A DNA stretch of 34,252 nucleotides, taken from contig NZ_JAAIKC010000025.1 of NCBI RefSeq assembly GCF_010820665.1, positions 1-34,252 of the forward strand, read 5' to 3'. Made by a program: the position numbers and the translations under genes. Below the pieces are notes generated by a model that was not told the origin of the DNA, did no database searches, and saw only the letters and a program-made list of their open reading frames with translations. Below are positions 22,850 to 31,217 of the stretch, one piece after another. This DNA comes from Paenibacillus sp. SYP-B3998. Lineage in GTDB: Bacteria > Bacillota > Bacilli > Paenibacillales > NBRC-103111. The first letter of the stretch is position 1, and each line of letters starts with the position of its first letter.

Positions 22850-23854
22850 CTAGCCGCCAATTTGAGACATTCGGCGCAGCGTCGGCCTATGTGACTGTTC
22901 TTGATCCAATAGCGCTTGCGCCATCTCATGATTTTGTGGCTTGATATCCAATGCGCGGAAAAATAAATCCTCCACCGCTGTATCATCACCGATATATTTA
23001 CGAACATTGAATTCATCAGACCAATACAAGCACGGCTTTACGTTCCCATCCGCCGTAATCCGCAGCCGATTACAAGTCTCGCAAAAGTGGTCGCTTATAG
23101 GGTGTATGAGACCAAACGAACCTATTGCCCCCGCAATTCGATAATTTTGAGCCGGTCCATTTCCATACACAGCTTCAGATGGGACTGCTTGCCAACCTTT
23201 ACCCGCGCAGCGATCCAACACCGTCGACAACGATAAATAGCGGTTTTTCCACTCTTCGTCTTGATGACCAATAGGCATGTATTCAATAAAACGAACCTGA
23301 ATCGGACGGTCTAGCGTCATTTGCAAGAAGTCTTCGATTTCGTCATCGTTAATCCCCTTCATCAGAACAACATTCAGCTTAATAGGGGTGATCCCTGCCT
23401 TATAGGCAGCTTCGATACTATCCAGAACTCGACGAATATCTCCACCTCTTGTAATAAAAGAGAACCTATCCGCTTTTAAAGAATCCAAACTAATATTCAC
23501 ACGGGTTAACCCTGCAGCGCGCAGCTTTTCAGCACGCGAGGCAAAGTAAATACCGTTAGTCGTTAGCGCAATGTCCTCAATGCCTGGAATCCGGGAAAGC
23601 ATACCGATCAGCTGCTCCAGATTTTTACGGACTAGGGGTTCTCCACCAGTCAATCTCAGCTTACGTACACCAAGCCTAGCTAATACACGGACAACATCAG
23701 TAATTTCATCAAAAGTCATCAGCTTATCGTCTGGTTCAAACTCCATTCCCTCTTCGGGCATGCAGTAAACACAACGTAAATTACAACGATCCGTGACAGA
23801 TATACGCAAGTAATCGTGCATCCGTCCAAATCGATCAACTAGCAGTTTCGGCAT
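22850..23854 (-). CDS. moaA: GTP 3',8-cyclase MoaA
   Basis: A 334-residue radical-SAM enzyme for the first step of Mo-cofactor synthesis, converting GTP to cyclic 3',8-dihydro-GTP. The N-terminal 4Fe-4S cluster ligands are C24, C28 and C31 (CNLRCVYC). The C-terminal cluster ligands are C258, C261 and C275 (CETCNRLR...KPC). The chain ends in the catalytically required Gly-Gly (333-334). Length is normal. The ATG at 23854 has a GAGAAGGTGAAC ribosome binding site. It is followed by moeA. moaB, moaC, moaD and moaE are not in the window. Confidence 0.97.
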   Translation of the reverse strand: MPKLLVDRFGRMHDYLRISVTDRCNLRCVYCMPEEGMEFEPDDKLMTFDEITDVVRVLARLGVRKLRLTGGEPLVRKNLEQLIGMLSRIPGIEDIALTTNGIYFASRAEKLRAAGLTRVNISLDSLKADRFSFITRGGDIRRVLDSIEAAYKAGITPIKLNVVLMKGINDDEIEDFLQMTLDRPIQVRFIEYMPIGHQDEEWKNRYLSLSTVLDRCAGKGWQAVPSEAVYGNGPAQNYRIAGAIGSFGLIHPISDHFCETCNRLRITADGNVKPCLYWSDEFNVRKYIGDDTAVEDLFFRALDIKPQNHEMAQALLDQEQSHRPTLRRMSQIGG

Positions 23855-23960
23855 AGGAGTTCACCTTCTCTCTATGACCATTATGGCATATTTTCTGACA
23901 AAAACCTAGCATCCTAGATTCGTTTACAGCTGGAAAAAAGGCTTCATTTATGTCTTACTT

Positions 23961-24584
23961 TCAGTAACCCGTTAAAAACTTTAGATAGGCTTCGGGCGTG
24001 TTTAAATTCATTACGAATTCCACAGAAATGCCTTTTTCCATAAAAAAATCCTGCTCTACGGCTATCCAGTCAATCTGGTCAAGTAACCCCATCAAACGGT
24101 GATTCCCCTGAGTTAGCAAATCTCCCGCAGCAGCACCGACCAGAGGTGAGTAAATACCGTGCAGCGGATGTACACGTCCCTCAATGACTGGAATGACCGC
24201 CTTACAGCCCGCTTCCAAACAGCGCTCCCCCATAGCCTTAGCAGCAGCTGCGGATACAAGAGGCATATCACAACCGACTACCCACATTAAAGACTCCAAT
24301 TTGGTTAAACAAGCCGCATGAAGGCCTCCCAGAGGCCCAGCTTGCACAAAACGATCATGGATATAGTGGATATCCATTTCTCCGTGGTAGAGCTCCCTGA
24401 ACCTTTCAACCACAGGTGATAATGCATCAGCGACATTCGTAACGATAAGCACTTGCTTACATAACAAGCTCATTTCCAGTAGCTGTTTGAGAAGCAGGGG
24501 TTCTTCGCCAATCTGTAGAAGGGCCTTCAATTTCCCGTCCATTCTTCGATTCAGCCCGCCAGCTAAGATGACACCCGTCATCAT
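23961..24584 (-). CDS. mobA: molybdenum cofactor guanylyltransferase MobA
   Basis: A 207-residue nucleotidyltransferase that joins GMP to Mo-molybdopterin to form the bis-MGD precursor. The N-terminal signature is LAGGLNRRMDGKLKAL (7-22); most relatives have RMG-x-DK here, so RMDGKLK is a slight variant. GCDMPLV (about 109-115) supplies the metal-binding Asp. The start codon overlaps the stop of the MOSC gene by 4 bases (ATGA), indicating translational coupling. If the only client is a sulfite-oxidase-type protein, MGD would not be needed, so other Mo enzymes probably exist elsewhere in the genome. A CTP-using MocA-type enzyme is the alternative. Confidence 0.85.
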   Translation of the reverse strand: MMTGVILAGGLNRRMDGKLKALLQIGEEPLLLKQLLEMSLLCKQVLIVTNVADALSPVVERFRELYHGEMDIHYIHDRFVQAGPLGGLHAACLTKLESLMWVVGCDMPLVSAAAAKAMGERCLEAGCKAVIPVIEGRVHPLHGIYSPLVGAAAGDLLTQGNHRLMGLLDQIDWIAVEQDFFMEKGISVEFVMNLNTPEAYLKFLTGY

Positions 24585-25225
24585 GACTGCAAGTCAGCCA
24601 ATCGTTTGACGAAAGAATCTTTCCAACTGGCGGATAAAGCATCCACAGCCAAAATTCGCTCCACGGCTTCAAGGTTCTTTTTATCATGATATTTAATATG
24701 ATTCGCATAAGCCACCGTTACACCTGCTTCATGCCTAGTCATAAGCTTAATCTGGGGCTGCACGGGTATCATCCCCTCTTTTATCACCCTAAAATAATAT
24801 CCTGTATAGCCCGTATCCTGCACTTGAACTACCAAATCCACAACATCGTACCGTTTCGCCAGCTTATGACAAGGTTGACGAGGCTGAGAAATTTGCACGA
24901 TCGCCTCGCCAATTTCGAAAGTATCTCCGATGCAAACTTCTTCTTCCAACAGGCCCCGCACCGTTACATTTTCTCCGAATGCACCAAGCTCCATCTTCCT
25001 ATTCAGCTTCTGCTCCCAATACGTGTAATGCTCCATGCTATATACACAAAGCGCTTTATCTTCGCCTCCATGATAGACTAAGTCAGCCTGCCCGTCTCCA
25101 TCCAACTGAACCTTGGACACATACAAAGATGAGCTGATTGGCGTTTTAAATATCCCCGTAACCAGCTCTTTCCCTTGATACACAATAGTTTGGGGTAACC
25201 CCACGTTCACTGATACAATTTCCAT
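24581..25225 (-). CDS. MOSC-domain protein (YiiM-like)
   Basis: A 214-residue protein with a MOSC beta-barrel (about 20-165) and a C-terminal three-helix tail of the YiiM type. The invariant MOSC cysteine is C119 in SQPRQPCHKLA. FGENVTV (83-89) and DLVYHGGEDKAL (48-59) are other family marks. Such proteins bind or transfer Mo cofactor sulfur or catalyse Mo-dependent N-hydroxyl reductions (E. coli YiiM). Its coupling to mobA and place in the Mo block fit a role in cofactor handling. A GAGGGC site precedes the ATG. Confidence 0.88.
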   Translation of the reverse strand: MEIVSVNVGLPQTIVYQGKELVTGIFKTPISSSLYVSKVQLDGDGQADLVYHGGEDKALCVYSMEHYTYWEQKLNRKMELGAFGENVTVRGLLEEEVCIGDTFEIGEAIVQISQPRQPCHKLAKRYDVVDLVVQVQDTGYTGYYFRVIKEGMIPVQPQIKLMTRHEAGVTVAYANHIKYHDKKNLEAVERILAVDALSASWKDSFVKRLADLQS

Positions 25226-25351
25226 TCATAAGCCCTCTTTTCCCAGAACCTTCTTAGCATCTACTATACCAAAAACGTCTATGAAAGTCAGGAAGTTCAT
25301 AGCGTACCTTTAACCAAGTATCACGACTAAAAGAGAGATTCGTTTCAGAGC

Positions 25352-26692
25352 TTATGCACGATTGACCCAAGCATCATTATCGTACCCTCTTACTTCCCAA
25401 TAGCCCATGTGTGGCTTATCGATCAGCTCAATACCCTGCAACCACTTGACCGATTTATAGGCATACATTTGGGGGACAACTAACCGGACTGGACCGCCAA
25501 GCTTCTGAGGAATCGGTTTGCCATCCATAAGAACAGCAACCAAGACATCATCCATCCCCGCTTGATCCAATGATAATGCATCGGTGTACACCCTATCACC
25601 CGAATAGAATTTAACGAATTTAGCAGAAGATTGTACGCCCGCAGCAGCCAGTAACTGCTTAAGCGGGATGCCTTCCCATGTGCATTTGTAAACCGACCAA
25701 CCTGTCACACAATGGAAATCGCTCACCTGTACGACACGCTCCAACTTCAAAAACTGTTCCCAACTCAACGCACTCGGACGATCCACAAGCCCCGAAACAG
25801 CAAACTTCCACGTATCCGACGAAAAAGTTGGAATATCCGTTACCGTATAAATTCGGAAATTACCCTTCGTCCCACCGCCAACGACAGCGGCGGAATCCGG
25901 TAGTGGCGCTGGTGGCGGCAGCATGCTATTGCCGTCTAATGCGGCGACCTCGGCGGTTGTCTCGCCGCTGGTATCAAAAGCGCCTTTTACCCAACTGTAA
26001 AAGGCAGGGCCGACCGCGATCACGAGCAACAGCCCTGCGGCTAGCCGCAGGAAGGAAGCGCGCGTGATCGAGGATTCTTTCAGCGCGGCGATTACCGCCT
26101 GCGCTGCCGTCCGCTCCGTCGTGGGGCCTGCGACCGCCACGGGTTGTTGGACAGCCGCCATATCGACGGCGTCTGAGGTCTTAACCGCCGACTGCGCAGG
26201 CGGTCTTGCCGTTGCAGCGGCTTGGTCAAGCCGCTGCTGACGCTTGAGCCATCTGCTGCGCGAGACGGCATGATAAATGGCATACGGCACTCCGACCCAG
26301 GTTAGCAGATCATGAAGGAGGAGTGCCTTATTGTTCCATGCTGGCGGCAGGTGACGGAACTGCCACAGCACCACACCAGATGCGCCCCAGCCGAGTAGGA
26401 GCGCAAGCACGAACACCAGATTCGCGCGTTGGTTGCCGCTTCCGCGAATTTGGTGCCAATGCTTGCGAATCATAGGCGTATAAAGAATGATGAGCAGTAC
26501 AGAAGCAACACCAAGATAAATATGCAACTGCTTAAGCGACACGCGAAAAATGCCTAAATCCCCCCGTATTGCCCCAAAGCTAAGCACAATTCCTGTCGCT
26601 GTCAACAGCAAGAGAATCCAGGCATTCCAGCTATGAATACGATTCAATCGTTTACCAAAGGATTGTTTCAGCCAACCTCGCTTCGAATTCAT
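25352..26692 (-). CDS. membrane cytochrome-b-like domain fused to a molybdopterin oxidoreductase
   Basis: A protein of 446 residues from ATG 26692 (AAGAAGGAAGTG upstream; the frame opens 7 codons earlier at a TTG). Four transmembrane segments (about 24-40, 58-74, 92-110 and 124-140) carry H20, H57, H127 and H141, spaced like heme ligands of a b-type cytochrome. A polar, GC-rich, Ala/Gln/Pro linker (150-200) leads to a fifth segment (213-233) preceded by TRASFLR. The outer domain (275-446) is the sulfite-oxidase-type molybdopterin fold with the Mo-ligand cysteine C328 in HCVTGWS. In E. coli the analogous parts are separate proteins (MsrQ and MsrP). Electrons probably pass from the membrane to repair or reduce an outer substrate. 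Direction and substrate are inference. Confidence 0.85.
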   Translation of the reverse strand: MNSKRGWLKQSFGKRLNRIHSWNAWILLLLTATGIVLSFGAIRGDLGIFRVSLKQLHIYLGVASVLLIILYTPMIRKHWHQIRGSGNQRANLVFVLALLLGWGASGVVLWQFRHLPPAWNNKALLLHDLLTWVGVPYAIYHAVSRSRWLKRQQRLDQAAATARPPAQSAVKTSDAVDMAAVQQPVAVAGPTTERTAAQAVIAALKESSITRASFLRLAAGLLLVIAVGPAFYSWVKGAFDTSGETTAEVAALDGNSMLPPPAPLPDSAAVVGGGTKGNFRIYTVTDIPTFSSDTWKFAVSGLVDRPSALSWEQFLKLERVVQVSDFHCVTGWSVYKCTWEGIPLKQLLAAAGVQSSAKFVKFYSGDRVYTDALSLDQAGMDDVLVAVLMDGKPIPQKLGGPVRLVVPQMYAYKSVKWLQGIELIDKPHMGYWEVRGYDNDAWVNRA

Positions 26693-26717
26693 TTCACTCA
26701 CTTCCTTCTTCAAACAC

Positions 26718-26858
26718 TTATTGTTCTCTTAGCGCAACCTGCTTATCATTTCCATTTGCGGCTGACACCACCTGATAGCCTTCTCGTTCCAAATAGACGG
26801 TGCCGTCAATGATATTCGGTTCGTCATCTACCACCAGTACGCTCGGGAGAGAACCTAT
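26718..26858 (-). pseudogene. truncated response-regulator receiver remnant
   Basis: Downstream of an intact GAGGAGGTAAGG ribosome binding site, the frame begins with ATA instead of a start codon. It continues IGSLPSVLVVDDEPNIIDGT with the acidic pair of a receiver domain, then YLEREGYQVVSAANG, then stops with TAA after 46 codons. The phosphorylation aspartate, the rest of the receiver and the DNA-binding domain are missing. It sits 25 bases upstream of the cytochrome/molybdopterin gene. Confidence 0.65.
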
Positions 26859-26927
26859 AAGCCTTACCTCCTCGAGTTTTGGTCTTATTATACCTGACGA
26901 AGCTTACGAATGTATGAAAATAACATA

Positions 26928-26953
26928 AAGCTCCACCATTTCTGGAGGAGCTT
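26928..26953 (-). terminator. terminator of the MFS transporter gene
   Basis: AAGCTCC and GGAGCTT arms with additional inner CC/GG pairs. On the minus strand TATGTTATTTTC follows. It lies 8 bases beyond the transporter's stop codon. Confidence 0.6.
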
Positions 26954-26961
26954 CTTTATCC

Positions 26962-28197
26962 TTAGTTTTGCAGGGCCATCTCTGCCGGCGGCTCAGCTTG
27001 CTTTTGGTGCAATTTACGAATGTACATTGTCTGTGCAATCCCTGTAATGACAATAACCACACTTAACGCAGCAAACATGAACGCTCCTCCAAAATGGCTG
27101 AATATGAGCCCCCCTAACACAGGGCCAACTGCACGTGACACTTGCCAGTTCATTCCGTGTACGGAAAAGTACCAGCCTCTTTGTTCCTCTGGCGCAATAA
27201 CCGAAATCACCTTTTGAATATGTGGACCATATAACATTTCACCGATGGTGAATAAAAACTCAATAATAAGAAGAAGTGCAATAAAAGGAACAAATCCGTA
27301 TCCAAGTGCTACAACAGCGAATAATGAGTACGATACCGCAATAACCAAGAAGGCTGAAATGTGCTCTGTTCGCTTGGCAATCCACAGTTGAAGTGCAATA
27401 ACTACAAGTCCATTAAAGGTAATCATCATCGCAAACACAGACTTATAATTTTCGAAATTACTTTGCAAATGCAAAGGGAATGTTGATTCTACCTGTGCAT
27501 ACAGCAGCGAGACGGGCAACCCTAATAAAGTAATCCAAAGCAGCGGCTTGTGATCTAGCCATCTAACTTTTTTCTTTTGGCTTGAAACAGCTTGCTGATC
27601 GGCATTCTTCGCAGGCATTGTCTCAGGAATTTTCAAGAAAACTAACAAAGCATAGGCGAAGAGAGCCAGCGAACAAGTTAGAAAAATAATGGTTGGATTC
27701 CACGTGAACAACAATAGTCCGATAAGCGGACCGAACGCTGAGCCCATATTCAACGCGGTATGCAGTAGTGCGAATACTTCTGCTCGTTTCTCCTCTGGTA
27801 CTACGTCAGTAATCTGAGCACTCGCCGCCGGTCCAAACATCGCATGTCCGATCCCGTTAATAATCGAGATGATGGCAAACGCCCATACATGATCTGCAAA
27901 CAGATAGCCTCCGATGGCGAATGCCTGAATGATAAGCGCTGCGAGCATCAGCGGTTTGCGCCCATAGCGATCACTTAGTCCCCCTGCATACAAATTAACG
28001 AAGATCCCACACAATGGTTGCAATCCGACAATTAGCATGGATAACATAATTGAACCATCTAGCTTATCGTATAAATAATAAACTAAATATGGCCTCATCA
28101 TAAAACCTGCTAACGAAGTAAGGATTGTACCTATTACTCTAACCCATATAGCCGTGTCATACTTAAGCATCAAAGAATATAGTGGAATTTTGTTCAT
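26962..28197 (-). CDS. MFS drug/metabolite transporter
   Basis: A 411-residue protein with twelve predicted membrane segments in two six-helix halves and a polar central loop (about 195-212, KNADQQAVSSQKKK). MFS motif A is GGLSDRYGRKP (73-83) in the loop between helices 2 and 3. AFGPLIG in helix 5 resembles motif C of drug/H+ antiporters, suggesting export. The substrate cannot be told. It has a good GGGAGGC ribosome binding site, its own terminator and no operon partners. Confidence 0.88.
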   Translation of the reverse strand: MNKIPLYSLMLKYDTAIWVRVIGTILTSLAGFMMRPYLVYYLYDKLDGSIMLSMLIVGLQPLCGIFVNLYAGGLSDRYGRKPLMLAALIIQAFAIGGYLFADHVWAFAIISIINGIGHAMFGPAASAQITDVVPEEKRAEVFALLHTALNMGSAFGPLIGLLLFTWNPTIIFLTCSLALFAYALLVFLKIPETMPAKNADQQAVSSQKKKVRWLDHKPLLWITLLGLPVSLLYAQVESTFPLHLQSNFENYKSVFAMMITFNGLVVIALQLWIAKRTEHISAFLVIAVSYSLFAVVALGYGFVPFIALLLIIEFLFTIGEMLYGPHIQKVISVIAPEEQRGWYFSVHGMNWQVSRAVGPVLGGLIFSHFGGAFMFAALSVVIVITGIAQTMYIRKLHQKQAEPPAEMALQN

Positions 28198-28250
28198 ACG
28201 GCCTCCCTAAGTTGCTGATACTCTCATTTTAGGAGGATATGAACAAAAGA

Positions 28251-28287
28251 AAAAGGTAAAATCTCTTTATAACAGATTTCACCTTTT
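28251..28287. terminator. bidirectional hairpin between transporter and DNA-binding-like gene
   Basis: AAAAGGTAAAATCT and AGATTTCACCTTTT arms (one mismatch) with a 9-base loop. A-run and T-run flanks allow function in both directions. It lies 15 bases after the stop codon at 28303. Confidence 0.65.
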
Positions 28288-28302
28288 AGTTCATGAGCGA
28301 TG

Positions 28303-28680
28303 TTAACCACCAACTCGAATTTTGCGATAAGTATCTATGAATGAAAGCACATCTACACGCTTCCCTCTTTTTTTTGCTACTCTAGCCATGATGACTAATG
28401 TATTCCAAAACTCATCTAATACCGGAGATTCAAACTCATTTTCATTTGATGTTTGCTTTAAGTTATTTCTGTAAGTCCCACCTTCATCGGAAATGAGGTA
28501 CTGAATTTGTCGTTTTTTCCATTGTTCACCGGTTACATAACTAACACCGATTTCACGCATCTTCTTCCGCACCGATGTTACTGGTCGGGATAACTCTCTA
28601 GCAATTATAACAGGTGGACATTCAGAGGAAAGGCGAATCAATTTATCTAATTCTTGCGTGGACCATGGTTTTTTTGTCAT
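28303..28680 (-). CDS. small protein with Myb/SANT-like N-terminal helix-turn-helix
   Basis: A 125-residue protein. Residues 5-48 (WSTQELDKLIRLSSECPP, then IIARELSRPVTSVRKKMREI) have the pattern of a Myb/SANT-like or resolvase-type helix-turn-helix: Trp start, acidic helix, then a V-T-S-V-R-K-K-M recognition helix. Residues 60-125 are polar and basic with no known motif. It is probably a DNA-binding protein, but its targets are unknown and I do not recognise the full-length family. A GGGGTCG site precedes the ATG. It is monocistronic and AT-rich. It could be a residue of a mobile element, though no other phage genes are near. Confidence 0.65.
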   Translation of the reverse strand: MTKKPWSTQELDKLIRLSSECPPVIIARELSRPVTSVRKKMREIGVSYVTGEQWKKRQIQYLISDEGGTYRNNLKQTSNENEFESPVLDEFWNTLVIMARVAKKRGKRVDVLSFIDTYRKIRVGG

Positions 28681-29152
28681 TTAAACGACCCCATTTCTTT
28701 TATCTGTATGTGATGTCATTGCCGTTAAATGGTTGTAAGATGCTAGTTAATTTGAGAATACCAATCAATTGTTAGAGAAGTATGAGTTAACCATAATGAA
28801 ATTGTAATGACATAACTTTTTCGATATTATTCTACATAATAAGCGTTTAATAGTAATATCTGTGCGAAATTTGTTGTATGATGAATAAATCATACTAGCC
28901 CAACGCGCGCGAATCCTGGGTGCGCGTTGTAGCGCCGCCGCATGGCGGTGATCAACCCCAACGCGCTATACACGCTGCCGTAGCATTTCACCCCTAGAGC
29001 GAATAACATTTCCTTCTTTTTCATGTTCATCGGTTTCCCGTTTACTATATGACAGTTCTGGTTATAAATTAGGTAGAGCTATCCCACTGCTATTCGTGTA
29101 GGATAAAACAAGGTAAACAATTCCATGACTACAAAAAGGAGTGTGAGATTAA
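28681..29152. other. intergenic region with a GC-rich island
   Basis: About 470 bases between divergently transcribed genes. The left half is AT-rich. 28899-28985 is a sharply GC-rich island with a hairpin (CAACGCGC and GCGCGTTG). It lies inside a possible 46-codon minus-strand frame (28890-29030), listed separately. The 29035-29150 part should hold the hydrolase promoter, but no strong consensus boxes are seen. Confidence 0.5.
28890..29030 (-). CDS. possible 46-residue small protein in a GC-rich island
   Basis: From ATG 29030 a frame reads MNMKKKEMLFALGVKCYGSV and continues YSALGLITAMRRRYNAHPGF to a TGA at 28890. It has a basic start, a moderately hydrophobic centre and an Arg-rich tail. 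Codons in its second half are strongly GC-ending, unlike the AT-rich surroundings. No good ribosome binding site is present. AGAAGG lies only three bases before the ATG at 29009. It may be a real small gene, a remnant or chance. Confidence 0.2.
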   Translation of the reverse strand: MNMKKKEMLFALGVKCYGSVYSALGLITAMRRRYNAHPGFARVGLV

Positions 29153-29947
29153 ATGAAATTAACTATAAACAATGCGAATCTCTATGTGGAAGAACAGGGC
29201 CAAGGGACTCCTGTCATTTTACTTCATGGGTTTCCGCTCGATCATCAAATGTGGAAGTTGCAGATAGAGGCTTTATCCTCGGCTTATCGCGTCATTGCAC
29301 CAGATTTGCGGGGCATGGGACAATCCGATGTACCAGATTCCAATATTTCCTTGGACCAGTACGCTGATGATGTATTAGCGCTAATGGACAAACTGAATAT
29401 ACAAAAAGCCGCACTAGGCGGCTTCTCAATGGGTGGATATATTGCCTTTTCTCTCTTACGTAAAGCACCAGAACGATTCTCTGCTCTTGTGCTTGCGAAT
29501 ACACGGCCAGAAGCGGACGGGCAGGATGGGCGTAAAAATCGATTGAACATGGCTGTGTCTCTTTATGACAAAGGCCCTGCCGCCGCAAGAGACGTGATGC
29601 TACCAAAACTACTTACAGAGCAAACCAGACAAAGCGATCCTCAGCTCGTGGACGAGTTGAACACTGTCATGGGATCCATGCCTGCTGAGGGACTTATTCA
29701 TGCTAGCCTAGCGATGGCTTTCCGCGGCGACTCCGTTGATCTACTTTCGTCCATCGCCGTACCAACGCTCGTCATTGTCGGCGAAGAAGATCCGATTACA
29801 CCGCCTAGCGTCATGAAAAAGATGGCTGATCAAATTAAAGGCTCAAGCTATCACGTGCTGCCTGCTGCCTCTCATTTGACCCCGCTAGAGCAGCCAGAAG
29901 CTTTCAACACTTTACTCCTAGATTTTCTGAAGAACACTAATATTTAA
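29153..29947 (+). CDS. alpha/beta-hydrolase
   Basis: A 264-residue alpha/beta-hydrolase fold enzyme, cytoplasmic. The oxyanion-hole motif HGFP (25-28) and the nucleophile elbow GFSMG (90-94, S92) are clear. The acid is likely D223 in VGEEDPITP, and the histidine is in ASHLTPLEQP near 245. The closest types are esterases, lactonases and 3-oxoadipate enol-lactonase-like proteins. No aromatic catabolism genes are near, so no substrate is proposed. The ATG has AAAAAGGAGTG 10 bases upstream. It overlaps the convergent ROK gene by 11 bases. Confidence 0.88.
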   Translation: MKLTINNANLYVEEQGQGTPVILLHGFPLDHQMWKLQIEALSSAYRVIAPDLRGMGQSDVPDSNISLDQYADDVLALMDKLNIQKAALGGFSMGGYIAFSLLRKAPERFSALVLANTRPEADGQDGRKNRLNMAVSLYDKGPAAARDVMLPKLLTEQTRQSDPQLVDELNTVMGSMPAEGLIHASLAMAFRGDSVDLLSSIAVPTLVIVGEEDPITPPSVMKKMADQIKGSSYHVLPAASHLTPLEQPEAFNTLLLDFLKNTNI

Positions 29948-31160
29948 CCAGTTGGTTCATGACCATGACGGCTGCACCCATCGCTAGCGCCTCTTCCCCT
30001 AGCTGCCCTTTGCTGAAAACAACTTGATAGGAGGGGTAATAATAGGTTTTTCTAATCGCAACCTGCGTAGCGGTCTGGAAAAATAAGTCCCCTCCTGCAA
30101 GGAGTGGACCCCCAAGAATCACTTTCTCAGGGTGCAGCATATTTAGCAAATTGGCAAGACCAATGCCAAAATACGTAGCAGCTTCTGTAATGATCTCCAC
30201 AACAAGGGGATCATTCTTTTTTAGCGCTTCTAACACATGGACATATTTTAGCTGTTCCGGACTCTCAACGAAGTGTGTCAAGACCGTCGCCCTGCCTTTT
30301 TTCAAAGCCGATCTTGCAGCCTTCTCAATAGCATAAAGCGAAGCATAAGACTCAAGCGCTCCATAGTTGCCCGATGCATCACGATGGGGGACGCCATCGG
30401 TTTGAATAATCATTTGACCGATGGAACCCTCCATATCAACGGCCCCATACAGAACCTTCCCCTCGGATACCATGGAGGAACGTACCCCGATTCCTGCATG
30501 GATATAAAGCAGATGCTTAAAGCTCTGCGAACGTTGAATCCATGATTCCGCTAATATCGCTGTGTTGGCTCCATTATCAAGCAAAGCGGGAACACCAAGC
30601 CTGTCAGAAAGAATTCGGCAAACTTCAACGTTCTTCCAACCATTCGCTAGGAAATAGGATGGCTCCAAAATAACACCGGCTAAGCGGTCTACTGGTCCGA
30701 CCGCTCCAATGCCTAAGCCAAGAATGAGCGATTTATCCAGCTTGTGCTCCGTAAGCATACGTTCGGCTTCACTTACAATAAGCGTAATGAGCGCATCAGG
30801 CGTCATTTCCGGCGTCATTTCCCATATCCGAGAATCAATCTTATTCATACCTAGATCGACAAGAACGAGCTTAGACAATGTTCTTGATATTTCCAAACCC
30901 CATACATACGCGAATTTTGGATTCTTCTCGTACAGAATGGGCCTACGGCCACCTGTGGATACACCAAAGCCAGATTCTAAAATAAGCCCTTGACTCGTAA
31001 GTTCATCTAGCAAACGCGTTAGCGTACTGACCGTCATCCCACTTTGATCAAGCAAATCCGTTTTGGATACCGTAGCTTGGCGGCAGATCCGTTCATAAAT
31101 TTCTTTCGCCTTCCGATTCGAAATAAGTTCTTTTATTTCAACCAAATCCAAATGAGACAT
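29937..31160 (-). CDS. ROK-family transcriptional regulator with degenerate kinase site
   Basis: A 407-residue protein with an N-terminal winged helix-turn-helix (about 18-75: VSKTDLLDQSGMTVSTLTRLLDEL) and a C-terminal ROK (sugar kinase-like) domain (85-405), like XylR and NagC repressors. The family's zinc motif C-x-C-G-x-x-G-C-x-E is replaced by D-A-S-G-N-Y-G-A-L-E (261-270), so all three cysteines are lost, and the histidine of G-E-I-G-H is Q249. The catalytic Asp of E-N-D-A-N is G197 (DNGAN). It should therefore not phosphorylate sugar and probably lacks zinc. The effector is unknown. It is convergent with the hydrolase gene. The ribosome binding site is weak (GGGGG next to the ATG). Confidence 0.88.
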   Translation of the reverse strand: MSHLDLVEIKELISNRKAKEIYERICRQATVSKTDLLDQSGMTVSTLTRLLDELTSQGLILESGFGVSTGGRRPILYEKNPKFAYVWGLEISRTLSKLVLVDLGMNKIDSRIWEMTPEMTPDALITLIVSEAERMLTEHKLDKSLILGLGIGAVGPVDRLAGVILEPSYFLANGWKNVEVCRILSDRLGVPALLDNGANTAILAESWIQRSQSFKHLLYIHAGIGVRSSMVSEGKVLYGAVDMEGSIGQMIIQTDGVPHRDASGNYGALESYASLYAIEKAARSALKKGRATVLTHFVESPEQLKYVHVLEALKKNDPLVVEIITEAATYFGIGLANLLNMLHPEKVILGGPLLAGGDLFFQTATQVAIRKTYYYPSYQVVFSKGQLGEEALAMGAAVMVMNQLVKY

Positions 31161-31217
31161 CCCCCAATGATAATCTTTCTCAAAAAATTCGCCATCAAGG
31201 GAGCTAATTCCTGCTTG

